A DNA stretch of 5,309 nucleotides from Chloroflexota bacterium (GCA_021777365.1 JAJYDP010000391.1:1-5309); one strand, 5' to 3'. Positions 1 through 5,239 are shown, counted from the first letter of the stretch. Program-made: numbers and translations. Notes: generated from the letters alone by a model not told the origin.

Positions 1-396
1 CCGGAAGCGCGCCCCCATCGCCTCGGCCTCTGGACCGGCGGGCAGGCCGCGATACTCCACGTGCGGCCCGCCGCGTTCGAGCCGCTTCTCGATCCCGCCG
101 CGTCCTCGGCGCTGCGCTGGCTCGACGTGAACCTGCTGGCGGTCGCCCTCGAGCGGCTGTTCGACGTGGACCGCGCCGCGACCGCAGGGGGCGGCCGGAT
201 CGCGTACACGAAGGATGCCGATGAGGCGCTCGCGATGGTCGACCGGGGGGAAGGCGTCGCGGCGTTCCTGCTCGATCCCACGCTGGTCGACGACGTGCTC
301 AGCGTCGCGGCCGCCGGTGAGGTGATGCCGCAGAAGTCGACGTACTTCTACCCCAAGCAGGTCACCGGCCTGGTGCTGAACCCGCACGAGTGGTGA
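1..396 (+). CDS. DUF1015 family protein, C-terminal part (5' cut by window edge)
   Basis: The reading frame is open from base 1 to the TGA at 394-396, so the gene starts outside the window; the GTG at 61 is only an internal valine. The visible 131 residues end in the signature MPQKSTYFYPKQVTGLVLNP, which is characteristic of the C-terminus of the DUF1015 family (soluble proteins of roughly 400 residues, common in Chloroflexota, thermophiles and some Actinomycetota). A preceding stretch, AYTKDADEALAMVDRGEGVAAFLLDPT, matches the usual pre-terminal part of the family (an accumulated index or score followed by 'FLLDPT'). The true length cannot be seen. Biochemical function is not settled; I recall a proposed small-molecule (serine) kinase role for some members but cannot verify it from here. 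The stop codon overlaps the start of the next gene, so the two are probably co-transcribed and translationally coupled. Confidence 0.9.
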   Translation, partial: PEARPHRLGLWTGGQAAILHVRPAAFEPLLDPAASSALRWLDVNLLAVALERLFDVDRAATAGGGRIAYTKDADEALAMVDRGEGVAAFLLDPTLVDDVLSVAAAGEVMPQKSTYFYPKQVTGLVLNPHEW

Positions 397-1217
397 ACCC
401 GCCGGAGCGCCCGATCCGCAAGGACGAGGTCGTCCTCGAGGATCGCGGCGTGTACATCGAGTCGTGGCTGCCGGAGCGGCGATCCCGGCGGCGGCCGCTG
501 CTGCTCGTGCACGGCGAGCTCGGCGGGTCGTGGCTGTGGGAGCGCTACCTCGGCTACTTCGCGCACCGCGGCTGGGAGGGCCACGCGGTCAACCTGCGCG
601 GCCACTACTGGTCGGACACCACCGACGTGTCGGGAATCGACTTCGACGCGTACGTCTCGGACGTGCTGGCGGCGTTCGACCACATCCCCCCCAACCCGGT
701 GCTGGTCGGACACGGGATGGGCGGCCTGATCGCTATGCGCGCGGCCGAGCAGCGGCACGTGGCGGGACTCGTCCTGATCGGCGCCGCCCTGCCGGCGCAA
801 CTGTGGGTCGCGCCGCGACCGCACGCGATCCGGGAGATCCCGGACGCGTTCGGCCGCGAGCTGGTCGGCTGGCAGTCCCTGCCGGAGCAGCTGCGCCGCC
901 AGAACCCGGACCTCACCATCGAGGACGTGCTGCGGGTCCAGCACCTGATGGGTCGCGAGTCCGGCGTCGCGCGTCGCGCCATGCTGCGGGGCGTGCCGGT
1001 CGATCGCGAGCGCCTGGCGAACGTGCCGACGCTGGTCGTCGGCGGTGGTCTCGACCGCTGGTTCCCGGAGCCCGACAGCGAGCGGCTTGCGGCGTGGCTG
1101 GGCGCGCGGTACGAACCGTTCGGTGCCCACTCGCACTACGGCCTGGTGATCGGGTCCGAGAGCTTCGGGCAGGTGGCGGAGGCCGTCCGGCTCTTCCTGG
1201 AGTCGCACCGGCTGTAG
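393..1217 (+). CDS. alpha/beta-hydrolase-fold protein with glycine at the nucleophile position
   Basis: This is a 274-residue soluble protein with no signal peptide. I chose the GTG at 393 because it forms a GTGA overlap with the stop of the DUF1015 gene; the GTG at 390 is in the same frame and would add one residue. Fold landmarks appear in order. LLLVHGELGGSWLWERY is the HG oxyanion-hole loop after strand 3. VNLRGHYWSD is the strand-4 region. VLVGHGMGGLIAM is the nucleophile elbow. A helical cap follows (about residues 130-205). LVVGGGLDRWFPEP carries the acid Asp (about residue 221). GAHSHYGLVIGSE carries the C-terminal histidines (about 246 and 248). The elbow normally reads G-H-S-M-G-G; here codon 714-716 is GGG, so the nucleophile Ser is Gly (residue 108). 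The protein is therefore either a non-catalytic homologue, possibly a binding or regulatory protein, or an enzyme with an unusual mechanism. Length is normal for the family and the frame is otherwise intact. Substrate is unknown. Confidence 0.93.
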   Translation: MNPPERPIRKDEVVLEDRGVYIESWLPERRSRRRPLLLVHGELGGSWLWERYLGYFAHRGWEGHAVNLRGHYWSDTTDVSGIDFDAYVSDVLAAFDHIPPNPVLVGHGMGGLIAMRAAEQRHVAGLVLIGAALPAQLWVAPRPHAIREIPDAFGRELVGWQSLPEQLRRQNPDLTIEDVLRVQHLMGRESGVARRAMLRGVPVDRERLANVPTLVVGGGLDRWFPEPDSERLAAWLGARYEPFGAHSHYGLVIGSESFGQVAEAVRLFLESHRL

Positions 1218-1229
1218 GCCGCATCGGCG

Positions 1230-1266
1230 GGGCCCGCGGCGGGCCCGCGGCGGCGGGGCCCGCGGC
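1230..1266. repeat. Three GGGCCCGCGGC units after the hydrolase gene
   Basis: The 11-mer GGGCCCGCGGC occurs at 1230-1240, 1241-1251 and 1256-1266, the first two directly abutting. Each unit contains the palindrome GGGCCC, so neighbouring units can pair into very stable GC hairpins starting 13 bases after the hydrolase stop. There is no T-run, so a role in transcription termination is possible but unproven; it could equally be a simple-sequence expansion. Confidence 0.6.
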
Positions 1267-1277
1267 CGGTGGTCCGC

Positions 1278-1358
1278 GCCGGAGGCTTCGGCCGTGCCGG
1301 CGCTCGAGGTCTTGCCGTGCCGGCGGCTTCGGCCGTGCCGGCGCTCGAGGTCTTGCCG
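1278..1358. repeat. 40-bp near-exact tandem duplication
   Basis: Bases 1278-1317 and 1319-1358 are the same 40-mer with one mismatch (A at 1283 against C at 1324), a period of 41. The core of each unit reads GGCTTCGGCCGTGCCGGCGC and then continues CTCGAGGTCTTGCCG. The shorter piece GCCGTGCCGG also occurs a third time at the junction (1314-1323). The repeat lies in a stretch with no gene and no obvious coding capacity. Confidence 0.9.
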
Positions 1359-1684
1359 CGCTTGGGATCTCGAGGGCGCCCTGGGTCTCGCGTCGCTGAT
1401 GGCGTGGCGGAACAGCAGGTCCCCGAGCCCACACTCGACCAGCAGGCCGCCGTATCACTTGAAGTGTTCGCCAGCGGGGTGAAGCGGCGCGGAGGAGCGT
1501 CAGCATCGGTCGCAGCACGCGCCCCCGGTCCGTGGACCCGCGGCACCGACGTTGAGTGCCTCGCAGTCCCCGCTGTTCCGCTTCGACTGCGGCGGTGGCC
1601 GGGAAGGTCCTGTGCCGCTGGCCACGCGCTGCCAGCTGCGCCCGACGAGACGGCCAGGCAACACTTGAAGCGATACGCGGACGG

Positions 1685-1714
1685 CCCGGCACCGCAACGC
1701 CCGGCACCGCAACG
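1685..1714. repeat. 15-bp exact tandem duplication upstream of tRNA-Glu
   Basis: The unit CCCGGCACCGCAACG is repeated exactly and without a gap at 1685-1699 and 1700-1714. It lies 81 bases upstream of the tRNA, just ahead of the region where a promoter would be expected. Tandem exact copies of this size usually reflect recent slippage; a protein-binding role is possible but not shown. Confidence 0.85.
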
Positions 1715-1748
1715 CGTTCATCCCACCCGGGCCGGCCGGCCTGCCCGC

Positions 1749-1760
1749 TGTGGTACCATT
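1749..1760 (+). promoter_or_regulatory. Possible extended -10 element for tRNA-Glu
   Basis: TGTGGTACCAT contains TACCAT at 1754-1759 (matching TAnnnT) preceded by a TG-type extension. A start of transcription about 7 bases downstream would give a 5' leader of roughly 30 bases before the mature tRNA at 1796. No good -35 hexamer sits at the usual distance because the region 1725-1745 is almost pure GC, so the call is weak. Confidence 0.3.
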
Positions 1761-1795
1761 CGCGCCGCTTCGCCGCGCCCCGCGACGAGGCGCGC

Positions 1796-1872
1796 GCCGC
1801 ATTCGTCTAGAGGCCCAGGACACCGCCCTCTCAAGGCGGAGATCATCGGTTCGAATCCGATATGCGGTACCA
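1796..1872 (+). tRNA. tRNA-Glu, anticodon CTC, CCA encoded
   Basis: A full cloverleaf can be folded by hand. The acceptor stem is 1796-1802 paired with 1862-1868 (first pair G-U, the rest Watson-Crick). The D arm is 1805-1821 with a 3-bp stem and loop 1808-1818. The anticodon stem is CCGCC (1823-1827) with GGCGG (1835-1839), and loop CTCTCAA places anticodon CTC at 1830-1832, which reads GAG. The variable loop is 1840-1844. The T arm is ATCGG/CCGAT with loop TTCGAAT (1850-1856). Discriminator A is 1869 and CCA is 1870-1872. The sequence GTCTAGAGGCCCAGGACACC followed by GCCCTCTCAAGGCGG is typical of bacterial tRNA-Glu. No second tRNA is seen nearby, and no T-rich terminator follows. Confidence 0.97.
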
Positions 1873-1885
1873 AATTTCGGATTCG
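1852..1885. repeat. 9-bp inverted repeat joining the T arm to the tRNA 3' trailer
   Basis: CGAATCCGA at 1852-1860 (T loop and 3' T stem) is exactly complementary to TCGGATTCG at 1877-1885, with a 16-base spacer containing the acceptor 3' strand and CCA. In the precursor RNA this could form a hairpin that competes with the T arm, or it may act in trailer processing. It may also be chance. Confidence 0.5.
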
Positions 1886-1910
1886 TGCTCAGAATGGGCT
1901 CGCCGAGCGA

Positions 1911-1934
1911 TCCGGGCATCCATCCGGGCATCCA
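1911..1934. repeat. 12-bp exact tandem repeat
   Basis: TCCGGGCATCCA occurs twice in tandem (1911-1922 and 1923-1934). It lies 38 bases past the tRNA CCA end in non-coding DNA. No function is evident. Confidence 0.85.
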
Positions 1935-1963
1935 TTCGCGGTTGCACTGAATCTCGCGCCCTG

Positions 1964-2014
1964 TTCGGAACCTCGCGCTTCGTTCCGAATCCCGCGGTTG
2001 TTCCGAATCCGCGG
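1964..2014. repeat. Hairpin plus direct repeat built on GTTCCGAATCC
   Basis: TTCGGAAC (1964-1971) is complementary to GTTCCGAA (1982-1989) across a 10-base loop. The second arm starts a direct repeat, GTTCCGAATCCCGCGG (1982-1997) and GTTCCGAATCCGCGG (2000-2014), and the two CCGCGG ends (1992-1997 and 2009-2014) can also pair with each other. The core resembles the tRNA T-arm sequence GTTCGAATCCG with one inserted C. It could be a transcription terminator for the tRNA without a T-run, or decayed tRNA-like copies. Confidence 0.55.
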
Positions 2015-2373
2015 CAGCGCGGAGGTGGCGCTTCCCCGTTGGCCGTCAGCGTCTCGCTCGTCAGGGACGACAACGAGGATCCTCGGCGAGTCACGCTGGC
2101 GCGTGGCTTCCCCCGTTCCATTGCTTCCCCTCTTCGGCGGTCTCGGATGCTGCTCTGCACCGATGCTCTCGACACGGGTGTCCGTTGCCTCCCGAGCACC
2201 CCGCAGGTTGGTCGCCGAGACCCGAGTCGATGCCTCGGTCCTCCTTGACCAGGTCGCCGCGTGCCGGTCACCGTCTGTCGTGCTCATGGGAGCAACCTCG
2301 TTCGGCGGGCTGCTGCGTCAAGGGGCAGATCCGAACAAGCGGTGCATTGCGGCACCACGTAGGCACGACTCCA

Positions 2374-2487
2374 GTCGCGCTGGCTTGGGGCATCCTGGTT
2401 CCGGTGCAACTATCAGCGAAGGCGCGAAGCAGGTGGGGGCTGAGCTGGCGTCGCGCTGGCTCGGGGCATCCTAGTTCCGGTGCAACT
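2374..2487. repeat. 38-bp direct repeat, two copies 76 bp apart
   Basis: Bases 2374-2411 and 2450-2487 match at 36 of 38 positions (differences at 2386/2462 and 2397/2473). Each begins GTCGCGCTGGCT and ends GTTCCGGTGCAACT. The intervening 38 bases (2412-2449) are unrelated, so the period is exactly twice the repeat length. Only two copies exist here, too few and too uneven in context to call CRISPR. No coding frame explains the conservation. Confidence 0.9.
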
Positions 2488-2666
2488 GCTCCCAGGCCCG
2501 TTCAGCCTCTACCTGATGGCTCGAACGCCTGTCAAGGTGGAGATGGCGGCTTGTGCGCACCGGTGGGTAAGTCGAGCCGCCGACGGACCGCACCGGTCAA
2601 TCGCTGTTCGCCAGATGAGCCACACGTCCCCTGACGGTTCCGCCGTGCCCGCTGACGCTGCGACGC

Positions 2667-2671
2667 GGAGG
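2667..2671 (+). promoter_or_regulatory. Shine-Dalgarno GGAGG fixing the GTG start at 2678
   Basis: GGAGG at 2667-2671 is a near-perfect ribosome binding site with a 6-base spacer to GTG at 2678. It decides the start of the membrane protein gene, whose N-terminus then begins directly with a hydrophobic segment. Confidence 0.8.
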
Positions 2672-2677
2672 TAGCTC

Positions 2678-3475
2678 GTGGCCATCCCCTACGCACTGGT
2701 CCTCGCGATCGCTGCGGTCCTCGTCGCAGGCATCGTGATCGCGTGGTTTGCGGCACCGGCGCTGGCGAGCTCCGGCTCCGCGCCAGTGCGCCGCGTGCGA
2801 CAGGTCCAGGTCGCGGCCGGCGGGCTGCTCGGCGTCCTGGTCGTGCTGGTCGCGGTCCTCAGCGTCGCCGGCATGCCACTCCTGCCCAACGCCGAGCCGC
2901 TGCGCTTCGGGAACGGAAGCGGGGGCGACGATCCGCGCCTCCTCGGCTTGCGGAACGACTTCACCCCGCCCAGCACCTTCGGCCAAGCGCTCTATGCCTA
3001 CGCGCCCGGAGCCGAGCTGCGCACCGGTCTGCAACTTGTGAACGATGGCCCCGCACCCCTCACCGTGACCGGTCTCGAGCCATCAGGTGGGCCGAACGTC
3101 CGCTCGCTCGCGCTTCGGCTGGCTCCCGGCCCACCGCCCGCGCACATCATGTTGCCGCTTTATCCCAACCAGGGTTCGGCCCGCTGGCTGAGCGAGCCGT
3201 TCCATCCCTTCACCATCCCCGCCCGTGACCAGGTCGGGGTCGGCCTCGCCGTGACGCTCGGGACATGTGCCTCGGCGCAGCCCCAGCCGACGCGCGCGCC
3301 TGGAGCCTCGCTCCTGCCGGACAGCGACCCGGCACTCAACGGCGGGTTCGGCGCCGTCGATACCTTGCGCATCGACTACACGGTCCTCGGAATCCAACGG
3401 ACGGCCGTGCTCCCGCTCCCGCTGGCAATCGTCGTCGTTACGGGTCAGCCGACCTTCGGATGTTCGCCGGCGTAG
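2678..3475 (+). CDS. Membrane-anchored protein of unknown function with extracytoplasmic domain
   Basis: This 265-residue protein starts with GTG behind a strong GGAGG. It has two hydrophobic helices, about residues 5-30 and 46-65, joined by a short loop with Arg38, Arg39 and Arg41. By the positive-inside rule that loop is cytoplasmic and the remaining 200 residues lie outside the membrane. The outer part is rich in Pro, Gly, Leu and Val. It has beta-sandwich-like stretches such as LRTGLQLVNDGPAPLTVTGLEP (residues 114-135), a pattern common in Ig-like or cohesin-like domains, and then VGVGLAVTLGTCA (186-198) and a final strand with FGC near the end. The only two cysteines, 197 and 262, could form a disulfide. 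I do not recognise the family. A second exported-protein start follows 11 bases after its stop, so it was probably part of an operon. Codon use is strongly GC-rich, supporting a real gene. Confidence 0.8.
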   Translation: MAIPYALVLAIAAVLVAGIVIAWFAAPALASSGSAPVRRVRQVQVAAGGLLGVLVVLVAVLSVAGMPLLPNAEPLRFGNGSGGDDPRLLGLRNDFTPPSTFGQALYAYAPGAELRTGLQLVNDGPAPLTVTGLEPSGGPNVRSLALRLAPGPPPAHIMLPLYPNQGSARWLSEPFHPFTIPARDQVGVGLAVTLGTCASAQPQPTRAPGASLLPDSDPALNGGFGAVDTLRIDYTVLGIQRTAVLPLPLAIVVVTGQPTFGCSPA

Positions 3476-3486
3476 GAACACGAGCC

Positions 3487-3621
3487 GTGAGGCCCATGCG
3501 TGGCCGCGTCTGCTGGATTCAGGCCGCCCTTCTCGCCGTCCTCGCAGTCACGGGCCGCTTCTTGCGACAGATCGGGCAACCGGTCGGCATCTTCGCGCGG
3601 GTGAAGGGCGACATCCGGTAG
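3487..3621 (+). pseudogene. Truncated start of an exported-protein gene, running into the transposase fragment
   Basis: A frame opens at GTG 3487, with AGGA at 3474-3477 nine bases upstream, 11 bases after the membrane protein stop; an in-frame ATG lies at 3496. It encodes MRPMRGRVCWIQAALLAVLAVTG, which has a basic N-region and a hydrophobic core as in a signal peptide or membrane anchor. At about 3555 the signal-peptide character ends, just where the opposite strand begins to encode the transposase zinc ribbon. The rest of the frame (RFLRQIGQPVG and onward, to TAG at 3619-3621) is antisense transposase. The likely reading is the 5' end of a second gene in the same operon whose body has been lost. 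A chance hydrophobic frame cannot be excluded because the evidence is only about 23 residues. Confidence 0.4.
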
Positions 3622-4772
3622 GGCGGGTGGCCCGGGTCGTCCCGGCAGCGCCAGGTCACGGCCTTGTCGTAGGTGGCCTTGATCCGCGCGGGCCGGAGGG
3701 CGCCGTTGGCCCCCGCGTCCCACTCGGCGGCGAGCTCAGGATGCACGGCGGCGAGCGAGTCCTTGCCGTCGGCGCGCTCGGTGGAGCAGCGCTGGCAGCG
3801 CGTCTGGCGGCACGTCCGCTGGACCACCGGGGCGACCCACCCGTGGCCGCAGCGATGGCAGGTCCAGTGCGCCTCGTAGCCGGACCCCGCGGTGACGGAG
3901 GCCGACGGCCTGTCGTTGGCCTCGGCGTCCCAGTCGCGGGCGACGAGCGGGAAGTCGCGTTCGAGCATGAGCCCGGTCACTTTCACCGAGGCCGTCTTGC
4001 GCCCCGGCGCGACGGTGGCCACGAGCGGCGGGTGTCCGAGCGCGGCGAGCGCGTCGTTCTGGGCCGCCACGTTGGCGATCACCGAGCGCGCCTTGGCCGC
4101 GGCCATGTAGGTCGCCGTCCCCTGGGTGGCCCGGGTGTGGGCGTCGATGATGAGCTCGGCGATCGAGCACGCCTGCGTGCGCGGATCATGGAGCCCCGTC
4201 CAGGCGAAGCGGAACGAGGCCGGCAGATCACGGAGCTCGCGCTTCACGATCGCGGCGAAGGTGGCGAGGTCGGCCTGCCCGGCGTGGTGGGCGCGCACGA
4301 GGGCGAGCACGAGCTGGAGCCGGCGCGCGTTCCGCAGGCTGTAGCGGCGCCGGCGCCCGAAGCGCTTGTCGATCCAGTCGAGGACGCCCTCGGCGGCGGC
4401 GTTGCTGCGCGGATAGCGCCTGTGCGCCCGGTGCTCGGCGATCTGCTGGCGCACCAGCGCCTCGTTCGCGCGCCACCAGCCCTCGGGCGTGGCCGCCTGG
4501 CGGGCGCGGGCGAAGGCGCCCAGGGCGTCCCAGTCGTGGTTGGTCCAGAAGGCCCGCTCGAAGAGCTGCCGGTGGGCGGGATCGTCGGTCCAGATGCCGT
4601 CGGCGCTGGCTGCGGCGCGCAGCGCGCGTCCCAGGTGGAACTCGCACGAGTAGAAGGTCGCGTTGGGCCAGCGGACCGCCACGGCGTTGGCGATGGCCTT
4701 GGCGCCGTCGGCGACCACCCAGTCGGGTCCGGGGCCATCGGGGTCGATCTCGTCGAGGAAGTCGTCGTCGAA
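3519..4772 (-). pseudogene. N-terminally truncated DDE transposase with two zinc-ribbon (DUF4379-like) modules
   Basis: The recognisable protein runs from about 4772 to the TGA at 3519-3521 on the - strand (about 417 residues). PDWVVADGAKAIANAV carries the second catalytic Asp (codon 4709-4707). It is followed by WPNATFYSCEFHLGRAL, the C-x2-H motif typical of MULE and IS256-type DDE transposases, and by SNAAAEGVLDWIDKRFGRRR with the catalytic Glu (codon 4391-4389). The first Asp motif and the N-terminal DNA-binding part are absent. After an all-alpha region come two tandem zinc-ribbon modules. The first has WTCHRCGHGW (near 3860) paired with CRQTRCQRC (about 3812-3786). The second is HPELAAEWDAGAN, then WRC and GHPPYRM (about 3653-3612) and GCPIC (about 3580-3567). 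This is the DUF4379 pattern, probably a DNA-binding tail. The last 11 residues after CRKKR look like flanking DNA read through. The frame stays open upstream to 5228, but that part is unrelated low-complexity translation. The gene is almost certainly inactive. Confidence 0.85.
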
Positions 4773-4903
4773 CTCGGAGCCTGGACAGCCGACGATCCAC
4801 TCGGGACAACCGGCTTGGTGGGTACCGGAGGCTGACTGCCGCACCCCAGCACGAGCAGAGCGACAGCCACGAATGCCACCGATCGGCTCAGTTTCGATGT
4901 CAT
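4244..4903 (-). pseudogene. Lipoprotein gene 5' end, truncated at about 4774 and continuing out of frame in transposase DNA
   Basis: On the - strand an ATG at 4903-4901 is preceded by GAGG (4913-4910) with a 6-base spacer. It encodes MTSKLSRSVAFVAVALLVLG followed by CGSQPPVPTKPVVPSGSS. This is a textbook lipoprotein signal: Lys/Arg N-region, 11-residue hydrophobic core, lipobox LVLGC with the acylated Cys at residue 21, and a Pro/Ser-rich tether. At about residue 43 (near 4774) transposase DNA begins, but in a different frame, so the rest of the open frame down to 4244 is a Ser/Thr/Pro/Arg-rich frame-shifted translation. The original mature domain, most likely an extracytoplasmic binding or hydrolytic domain, is lost and cannot be identified. 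If transcribed, the fusion frame would encode a chimeric lipoprotein of about 220 residues with a disordered tail. Only 43 residues support the call. Confidence 0.55.
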
Positions 4904-5239
4904 GGCTCGCCTCGTGCGGACAAGGCTCGCCTTCCCGTTCAGACGATGGTCGCTCTGCCCCGGTTCCCGCAACTCGGTCCTGTGTTCGACGTTCCCATGA
5001 CAACCGCCATCGCCCCCTCTCTGCCGCACAGGGTGCTGACGATGGTGGTTTCGCGGGACGGCAGGGACCCGACCGCCCAACCTCGGTGCCCTGGGATGCG
5101 TTGTCGCGCTCGCATCGTGGGCGGCGCGAGCCCGTTCCGAAGAGGATATTCGAGGCCGCGCTGGTGCCACCGTGCAGATGATGGCCTCCAAGCAGGGCGG
5201 GCGCGCGAGCGCAGCGAGTCAGACCCACGGGTCGCCGCG
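4904..5239. other. Gene-free stretch upstream of the lipoprotein start
   Basis: Apart from the GAGG at 4910-4913 I find no gene or clear promoter here. GGCTCGCCT is repeated at 4904-4912 and 4924-4932, the first copy including the lipoprotein ribosome binding site on the - strand. The palindrome GACCCACGGGTC lies at 5222-5233. Long frames crossing this stretch on both strands have random-like composition. Confidence 0.5.

Larger units (their letters stand above)
1218..1795. other. Gene-free stretch between the hydrolase and tRNA-Glu
   Basis: No reading frame here has a convincing start, ribosome binding site or protein-like composition. Frames that cross it are Arg/Pro/Ala-rich, as expected from untranslated GC-rich DNA. 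It holds the two repeat blocks near its left end (1230-1266 and 1278-1358), a 15-bp tandem duplication at 1685-1714 and a possible tRNA promoter element near 1750. From about 1360 to 1684 I see nothing recognisable. Confidence 0.7.
1873..2666. other. Gene-free, repeat-rich stretch after tRNA-Glu
   Basis: About 790 bases with no protein gene I can support. By eye it is less extreme in GC than the flanking genes and has lost their strong third-position G/C pattern. It contains the short repeats at 1911-1934 and 1964-2014 and the 38-bp direct repeat at 2374-2487. The best-looking frame is on the - strand with an ATG at 2287 and a GAGG 8 bases upstream, but its product is poor in Leu and hydrophobics and I do not call it. 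It may be a decayed accessory segment. Confidence 0.65.

Noticed and set aside
348..1208. Long open frame on the - strand opposite the hydrolase
   Set aside because: It is an antisense shadow with Arg/Ala/Gln-rich composition and no motifs; the + strand frame has unmistakable hydrolase landmarks.
1500..1931. Open frame on the - strand encoding a peptide containing YRIRTDDLRLERAVSWA
   Set aside because: This is the well-known false protein produced by translating the antisense of a tRNA gene; the tRNA-Glu at 1796-1872 explains it.
1889..2287. - strand frame starting at ATG 2287 with GAGG eight bases upstream
   Set aside because: The start looks acceptable, but the product is Arg/Ser/Thr-rich, very low in Leu and other hydrophobics, crosses the GTTCCGAATCC repeats and resembles nothing known.
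1269..2474. 401-residue open frame on the + strand across the tRNA
   Set aside because: It runs through the tRNA and several repeats, is rich in Arg, Pro and Ser with no domain pattern, and has no ribosome binding site.
2374..2487. CRISPR array
   Set aside because: Only two repeat copies with a single spacer, no palindromic repeat character typical of CRISPR and no cas gene in the window.
3267..4835. 522-residue open frame on the + strand
   Set aside because: It overlaps the end of the membrane protein in another frame and then lies antisense to the transposase. Its Gly/Val/Arg-rich composition is the usual antisense shadow of a GC-rich gene.
3478..4903. Terminal inverted repeats and target duplication around the transposase fragment
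   Set aside because: I compared the sequence around 3480-3560 with 4765-4830 and found no matching inverted ends or short direct duplication, consistent with a fragment rather than an intact element.
4663..5181. 172-residue open frame on the + strand near the right end
   Set aside because: It starts antisense to the transposase and the lipoprotein signal and shows no coding character or ribosome binding site.
4773..5228. Upstream 150 residues of the long - strand frame as a genuine transposase N-terminus
   Set aside because: The stretch has no DDE first-Asp motif or DNA-binding pattern, overlaps the lipoprotein start in another frame, and its composition is that of untranslated DNA.
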